From NCBI GenBank assembly GCA_026129405.1, contig JAHCID010000003.1, positions 123,257 through 187,256 on the forward strand: a DNA stretch of 64,000 bases, written 5' to 3'. The stretch comes from a bacterium (GTDB lineage: Bacteria; Desulfobacterota; Binatia; DP-6). This document shows, piece after piece, positions 60,020 to 64,000 of this stretch; positions within the stretch are counted from its first letter, which is position 1, and every line of letters begins with the position of its first letter. Position numbers and translations under genes: made by a program. The notes under the pieces were generated by a model. It worked only from the letters and a program-made list of their open reading frames with translations, ran no database searches and was not told where the DNA came from.

Positions 60020-62593
60020 ATGGACGGGGGCGCGCTGGCGGAGCTCCTCCGCGTGCTCGCCCCGCCGCTCGACTATCTCGCGAGCGACGATTTCCAGCGC
60101 GTCGGGCGCACCGGGCTCCCGCTGGCGGCCTGGCGCGAGCGCCTCGAGAAGGCGCGCGCCGAGGCCGGCGACACGCCGCTGCTCGCGACCCTCGCGCGCA
60201 TCGTCGCCGGGCTCGACGACGTCGCCGCCGCGCCGGCTCTGCTGCGCGAGGCGCACGGACTCCTGCCGGCGCTGCGTGCGGCGGCCGGCGAAGGTGCGGG
60301 CGCCGGGCCGGCGCGCAGCAGGGCACGGACCCGGCACCTCGCGGGCGGCGGAGAGGATGCGCCGCTCGCCGCGGCCCGGGAGCCGGGGCCGCCCCCGGGC
60401 AAGGGAGATCCGGGGGCCGAGGGCGGCGCGGGCGAGACCTGGGACGAGTACCGCGTCCCCACCGGCGACGCCGCCCTGGCCCTCGCGGCGCTCGCGGCGC
60501 CGGTCGAGCGCATTCGTGCGGTGGGGCCGAAGCGTGCGAAGGAGCTCGAGCGCTTCGGCCTCAGGACGCTCGAGGACGTGCTGTTCCACCTGCCCTTCCG
60601 CTACGAGGATCGCCGCGTGATGACGCCGCTCGTGGCCGTGCGCGCGGGCATGGACGTCACCACCACGGGCGAGATCCAGGGTGTGCGCCAGGGGGTCGTC
60701 GGGCGCCAGAAGCGGCGCATCCTGGAGGTCGTGCTGCGCGACGGCGGCGGCACGCTCCAGCTCGTCTGGTTCAACCAGGTGCAGTGGTTCGGGAGCCGTT
60801 TCGCCGCCGGCCAGCGCGTCGTCGTGCACGGTCGCGTCGAGCCGCCGATGGGCGCCGGGCCGTACCGCATCGTCCACCCGGAGGTGACGGCGCTCGGCGG
60901 CGACGGCGAGGCGGAGAACCTCCCGCCCGTCGTGCCGGTCTACGAGAAGCCGACGGCGATGCCGGTCGGCACGATGCGCCGGATCGTGCACGAGGCGCTC
61001 GACGCGTTCGGTGCCCGCGTGCCGGCGGGCGTGCCGGCGGAGGTCGCCGCCCGCCGCCGCATCCTCGACCCGATGCGGGCGCTGCGCCACGTGCACCAGC
61101 CGCCCGCGGAGGCGAACCTCGCCGCGCTCGGCGAAGCCACGTCGCTCGCACACCGCTCGCTCATCTTCGACGAGCTGTTCTTCCTCCAGCTCGGCCTGGC
61201 CCTGCGTCGCTCCGAGGCGGGGCAGGAGCCGGGCACCGCGTTCGCGCCGGGCGCGGGGACGCTCGGGAGCGCGCTGCGTGCCCGCCTGCCGTTCCCGCTC
61301 ACCGGAGCGCAGGAGCGGGCGGTGACGGAGATCGCCGCCGACCTCGCGCTGCCGCATCCGATGCGCCGGCTCCTGCAGGGCGACGTCGGCAGCGGCAAGA
61401 CGCTGGTCGCGCTGCTCGCGGCGCTGGTGGTGATCGACGCCGGCTGGCAGGCGGCGCTGATGGCGCCGACGGAGCTGCTCGCCGAGCAGCACTGCGAGAC
61501 GGTGCGTCCGCTGCTGGCCCCGCTCGGCATCGAGCCGGTCCTGCTCACCGGCTCGGTGAAAGGGCGGGCCCGCCGCGACGCCCTCGCGGCGCTCCAGTCC
61601 GGCGCGGCGTTCGCGGTCGGCACGCACGCGCTCATCCAGGAGGGCGTCGCGTTCGCGAAGCTCGGGCTCGCCATCGTCGACGAGCAGCACCGCTTCGGCG
61701 TGATGCAGCGCGCGGCGCTCCAGCGCCAGGGACCGGATCGCCCCGCGGTCGACGTCCTCGTCATGAGCGCGACGCCGATCCCGCGTACGCTCGCGATGAC
61801 GCTCTACGGCGACCTGGCGGTGTCGACCCTCGACGAGCTGCCGCCCGGGCGCACGCCGATCGCGACGCGGCTCGTGCGCGAGGGGCGGCGGCGCGAGCTC
61901 TACGACGCCATCCGTGCCGAGGTGGCGGCGGGGCATCAGGCCTACGTCGTCTACCCGCTGGTCGAGGACTCGGAGAAGTCGGACCTGCGCGCCGCCACGA
62001 CCATGGTCCACGAGCTGGCGGCAGGCCCGCTCGCGGGCCTGCGTCTCGATCTCGTCCACGGGCGCATGAAGCCCGACGAGAAGGACGCCGTCATGCGCCG
62101 CTTCAAGGCGCGCGACTTCGACGTCCTCGTGGCGACCACGGTGATCGAGGTCGGGATCGACGTGCCCAACGCCACCGTCATCGCCATCGAGCACGCGGAG
62201 CGCTTCGGGCTGGCGCAGCTGCATCAGCTGCGCGGTCGTGTCGGGCGCGGGCGGGCGGCAGGGCACTGCTTTCTCGTCGTGCCCGACTGGATGGCGCCGG
62301 AGTCGTATCAGCGCATGGCGGTCCTCGAGGGCTCGACGGACGGCTTCGCGATCGCCGAGGCCGACCTCCAGCTGCGCGGCCCCGGCGATTTCCTCGGCAC
62401 TCGCCAGGCGGGCCTGCCGCCGTTTCGCGTCGCCAACCTGCTGCGCGATACCGAGCTGCTGCGCGCCGCCCGCGACGAGGCGCTACGCTGGCTCGCGTAC
62501 GATCCCGCGCTGACGCGCCCGCAATCCGCGACCCTGCGGGCGGTGCTGCGCCACCGCTGGCAGGGGCGGCTCGAGCTGGCGCGCGTCGGCTGA
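60020..62593 (+). CDS. recG: ATP-dependent DNA helicase RecG
   Basis: Superfamily 2 branch-migration helicase of 857 aa, remodelling stalled forks. N-terminal extension of about 150 residues with a Gly/Pro/Arg-rich low-complexity linker (about 90-145), then the wedge domain (FGLRTLEDVLFHLPFRYEDRR), Walker A LLQGDVGSGKTLVAL, DEQHRFGVMQR (DEQH box), SATPIPRTLAMTLYGD and VATTVIEVGIDVPNATV. The length exceeds the E. coli protein (693 aa) because of the N-terminal part. Two bases from carB, so possibly read from the pyr transcript. Confidence 0.96.
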   Translation: MDGGALAELLRVLAPPLDYLASDDFQRVGRTGLPLAAWRERLEKARAEAGDTPLLATLARIVAGLDDVAAAPALLREAHGLLPALRAAAGEGAGAGPARSRARTRHLAGGGEDAPLAAAREPGPPPGKGDPGAEGGAGETWDEYRVPTGDAALALAALAAPVERIRAVGPKRAKELERFGLRTLEDVLFHLPFRYEDRRVMTPLVAVRAGMDVTTTGEIQGVRQGVVGRQKRRILEVVLRDGGGTLQLVWFNQVQWFGSRFAAGQRVVVHGRVEPPMGAGPYRIVHPEVTALGGDGEAENLPPVVPVYEKPTAMPVGTMRRIVHEALDAFGARVPAGVPAEVAARRRILDPMRALRHVHQPPAEANLAALGEATSLAHRSLIFDELFFLQLGLALRRSEAGQEPGTAFAPGAGTLGSALRARLPFPLTGAQERAVTEIAADLALPHPMRRLLQGDVGSGKTLVALLAALVVIDAGWQAALMAPTELLAEQHCETVRPLLAPLGIEPVLLTGSVKGRARRDALAALQSGAAFAVGTHALIQEGVAFAKLGLAIVDEQHRFGVMQRAALQRQGPDRPAVDVLVMSATPIPRTLAMTLYGDLAVSTLDELPPGRTPIATRLVREGRRRELYDAIRAEVAAGHQAYVVYPLVEDSEKSDLRAATTMVHELAAGPLAGLRLDLVHGRMKPDEKDAVMRRFKARDFDVLVATTVIEVGIDVPNATVIAIEHAERFGLAQLHQLRGRVGRGRAAGHCFLVVPDWMAPESYQRMAVLEGSTDGFAIAEADLQLRGPGDFLGTRQAGLPPFRVANLLRDTELLRAARDEALRWLAYDPALTRPQSATLRAVLRHRWQGRLELARVG

Positions 62594-62626
62594 CGGCCCC
62601 CACCGCGCACGGCACCTGCGTCCGGC

Positions 62627-62656
62627 TTGGCGGCCCGGGGGCGGCCGCGCTATGGA
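62627..62656 (+). promoter_or_regulatory. promoter candidate of the lipoprotein gene
   Basis: TTGGCG (62627-62632), 18-base spacer, TATGGA (62651-62656), with ATG at 62666. The -10 overlaps the GGAGG that could act as Shine-Dalgarno, so only one of the two can be in use. Confidence 0.3.
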
Positions 62657-62665
62657 GGCACCCCC

Positions 62666-63244
62666 ATGCGGATCCGATACGTCCTGCTGCCGCTCGCCGC
62701 GCTCGCCGTCGCCTGTGGAGGCGACGCGGGGAAGGGAACGCCGAGCCAGGCGCCGGCGCCGCCCGCCGCCGCGGCACCAGCCGGCGGCACGACCGCCGCG
62801 GCCTCGGTGGCGACGCCGCCCGGCGGCCGCACCGTCAGCGACGAGCAGGCACGCGCGGTGATGGACATGCTCGTCACCGAGACCGGTCCGGTGAAGAAGG
62901 TGTGGTTCACGATCATGCCGGGCGACGCGGAGTCGGCGGCGCTGAAGGAGCGCTTCGAGACCATCTTCGAGCAGGCGGGCTGGGAGGCCAGCACGAGCAC
63001 CGTCACCGGCATGATGCTGAAGCCCGGCATCATGATCCTGATCGCCGAGGAGGAGGCGCCGCCCTACGTCGACACGGCGGTGAAGGCGATGGGCGTCAGC
63101 GGCATGGAGGTCAAGTCCGCCAGCGGCTACCGGCCGTACTACGAGGAGATGAAGCAGAAGAACCCGAGCTGGCCGGGGATCGGGCTCGCGGCCGGGCAGG
63201 ACTACACGATCGTCATCGGGCCCAGGGAGAAGCCGGCGTCGTAG
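62666..63244 (+). CDS. lipoprotein of unknown function
   Basis: A 192-aa protein with a lipoprotein signal (LPLAALAVACGG, lipidated Cys near 17), then an Ala/Pro/Gly linker (about 22-55) and a compact domain: VSDEQARAVMDMLVTETGPVKKVWFTIMPGDAESAALKERFETIFEQAGWEAS, ending in YTIVIGPREKP. ATG at 62666 has TATGGAGGC upstream. The globular part resembles small alpha/beta domains that measure peptide or protein targets; no family is recognised. The 3' end overlaps the opposite-strand deiminase gene by 32 bases. Confidence 0.7.
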   Translation: MRIRYVLLPLAALAVACGGDAGKGTPSQAPAPPAAAAPAGGTTAAASVATPPGGRTVSDEQARAVMDMLVTETGPVKKVWFTIMPGDAESAALKERFETIFEQAGWEASTSTVTGMMLKPGIMILIAEEEAPPYVDTAVKAMGVSGMEVKSASGYRPYYEEMKQKNPSWPGIGLAAGQDYTIVIGPREKPAS

Positions 63245-64000
63245 CCGCAGGCTCCTGCTGCGTCATGCAGTGGAGCGTGCCCAGACCGAGCACCAGATCG
63301 ACCGCGTGGATGCCGAGCACGCGGCGGTCGGGGAAGCACTCGGCGAGCAGGGCCAGGGCGCGGCGGTCGTTCGGGTCGTTGAACGTCGGCACGACGACGA
63401 CCGCGTTCGCCACGTAGAAGTTGGCGTAGCTCGCCGGCAGGCGCTCGCCCTCCCAGGTGACCGGTGCGGGCATCGGCAGCTCGCGCACGCGCAGCGGTGT
63501 GCCGTCCTGGTCGGTCATGCGCCGCAGGCGCTCGCGGTTCTCGCGCAGGCGGGCGTAGTCGGGGTCGCGCGGGTCGTCGGAGGAGGCGACCACGACCGTG
63601 GTCGGATCGACGAAGCGAGCGAGGTCGTCGACGTGGCCGTGCGTGTCGTCGCCGGTGATGCCCTCGCCGAGCCACAGGACCTTGCGCACGCCGAGCCAGT
63701 CGCCGAGCACGCGCTCGACGCCGCGGCGGTCGAGGCCCGGATTGCGCGCCTGGATCGGGCTCAGGAGGCACTCCTCGGTCGTCAGCAGCGTGCCCCGGCC
63801 GTTGACGTCGATGCCGCCGCCCTCGAGGACGAGGTGACGGGCGCGGCCGCCGATCTCCACCGTGGGCTTCCAGCGCGGCAGACGCGCCGCGCGTGCGATG
63901 GCGTTCGGGACCGCGGCGTCGCGGCGGTGGTTCGGGTACTTCGCCCAGCCGTTGAACCTCCAGTGCACGAGGCCGAGACCGCCGTCGCGGCCGCGCACCC
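63213..64000 (-). CDS. agmatine deiminase / peptidyl-arginine deiminase family protein, 5' end beyond window
   Basis: About 262 residues visible; family members are about 340-370, so the N-terminus is cut by the right edge and an apparent start at 63998 is probably internal. LEGGGIDVNGRGTLLTTEECLL, DDTHGHVDDLARFV with the catalytic His/Asp, YANFYVANAVVVVP and the nucleophile Cys in TLHCMTQQEPA are all conserved. Agmatine deiminase makes N-carbamoylputrescine in polyamine synthesis, fitting the MTA salvage gene at 23484. Tail-to-tail overlap with the lipoprotein gene. Confidence 0.9.
   Translation of the reverse strand, partial: VRGRDGGLGLVHWRFNGWAKYPNHRRDAAVPNAIARAARLPRWKPTVEIGGRARHLVLEGGGIDVNGRGTLLTTEECLLSPIQARNPGLDRRGVERVLGDWLGVRKVLWLGEGITGDDTHGHVDDLARFVDPTTVVVASSDDPRDPDYARLRENRERLRRMTDQDGTPLRVRELPMPAPVTWEGERLPASYANFYVANAVVVVPTFNDPNDRRALALLAECFPDRRVLGIHAVDLVLGLGTLHCMTQQEPAATTPASPWAR

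Overview
This is a very GC-rich (about 70% by eye), densely coded stretch of bacterial chromosome with no mobile elements, CRISPR array or rRNA. The gene content points to a proteobacterium-like lineage, most likely one of the soil groups formerly placed in Deltaproteobacteria (inference). Supporting evidence: the block thrS-infC-rpmI-rplT-pheS-pheT-ihfA-merR followed by tRNA-Pro(GGG); the surE-pcm-nlpD order; a pyrR-pyrB-pyrC-carA-carB operon; paired zinc-ribbon/PspC proteins; a thiolase-like TLP1 protein. Genes are packed tightly, with many ATGA, GTGA or TGATG stop/start overlaps, so translational coupling is common. Several genes have a -10-like hexamer only 6-12 bases before the start codon and may give leaderless mRNAs.

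Layout. 1-5 kb: polysaccharide region, with a frameshifted SGNH hydrolase and a dTDP-rhamnose-epimerase-like enzyme on the minus strand, then GT2 glycosyltransferase, ABC-2 permease and export ATPase on the plus strand. 5-14.3 kb: isocitrate dehydrogenase, a secreted collagen-motif protein, an M13 lipoprotein peptidase, an exported bactofilin-like repeat protein, and the TCA operon mdh-sucC-sucD-ndk. 14.3-18 kb: a DMT transporter, a ParD-like/zeta toxin-antitoxin pair with a 17-bp palindromic operator candidate, and an ECF sigma/anti-sigma operon bracketed by two zinc-ribbon PspC proteins. 18-25 kb: rlmN, a YegS-like lipid kinase, a Tat-exported PhoX-like protein, YCII and VOC proteins, an EamA exporter, and methylthioadenosine phosphorylase with a PfkB kinase. 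25-29.5 kb: sugar-nucleotide operon (GT2, ugd, UDP-glucuronate decarboxylase, epimerase). 29.6-39 kb: lepA-lepB, a methyltransferase, a GH78-like protein, a thiolase-like protein divergent from a nitronate-monooxygenase-like flavoprotein, and an AI-2E-family membrane protein.

39-52.5 kb: tRNA-Val(GAC), the thrS/infC/pheST translation operon, tRNA-Pro(GGG), surE-pcm-nlpD-apt, a CDF metal exporter and fumC. infC begins with the rare codon ATA overlapping the thrS stop. 52.5-60 kb: the de novo pyrimidine operon. Its leader carries a promoter, a PyrR-binding-loop-like hairpin, a 47-codon leader ORF whose Shine-Dalgarno directly abuts that hairpin, and a strong intrinsic terminator lying inside the leader ORF; the leader ORF overlaps pyrR as ATGA. 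This architecture suggests attenuation that couples PyrR binding to leader translation and is the most interesting regulatory finding here. The window ends with recG, a lipoprotein of unknown function and the 3' part of an agmatine-deiminase-like gene.
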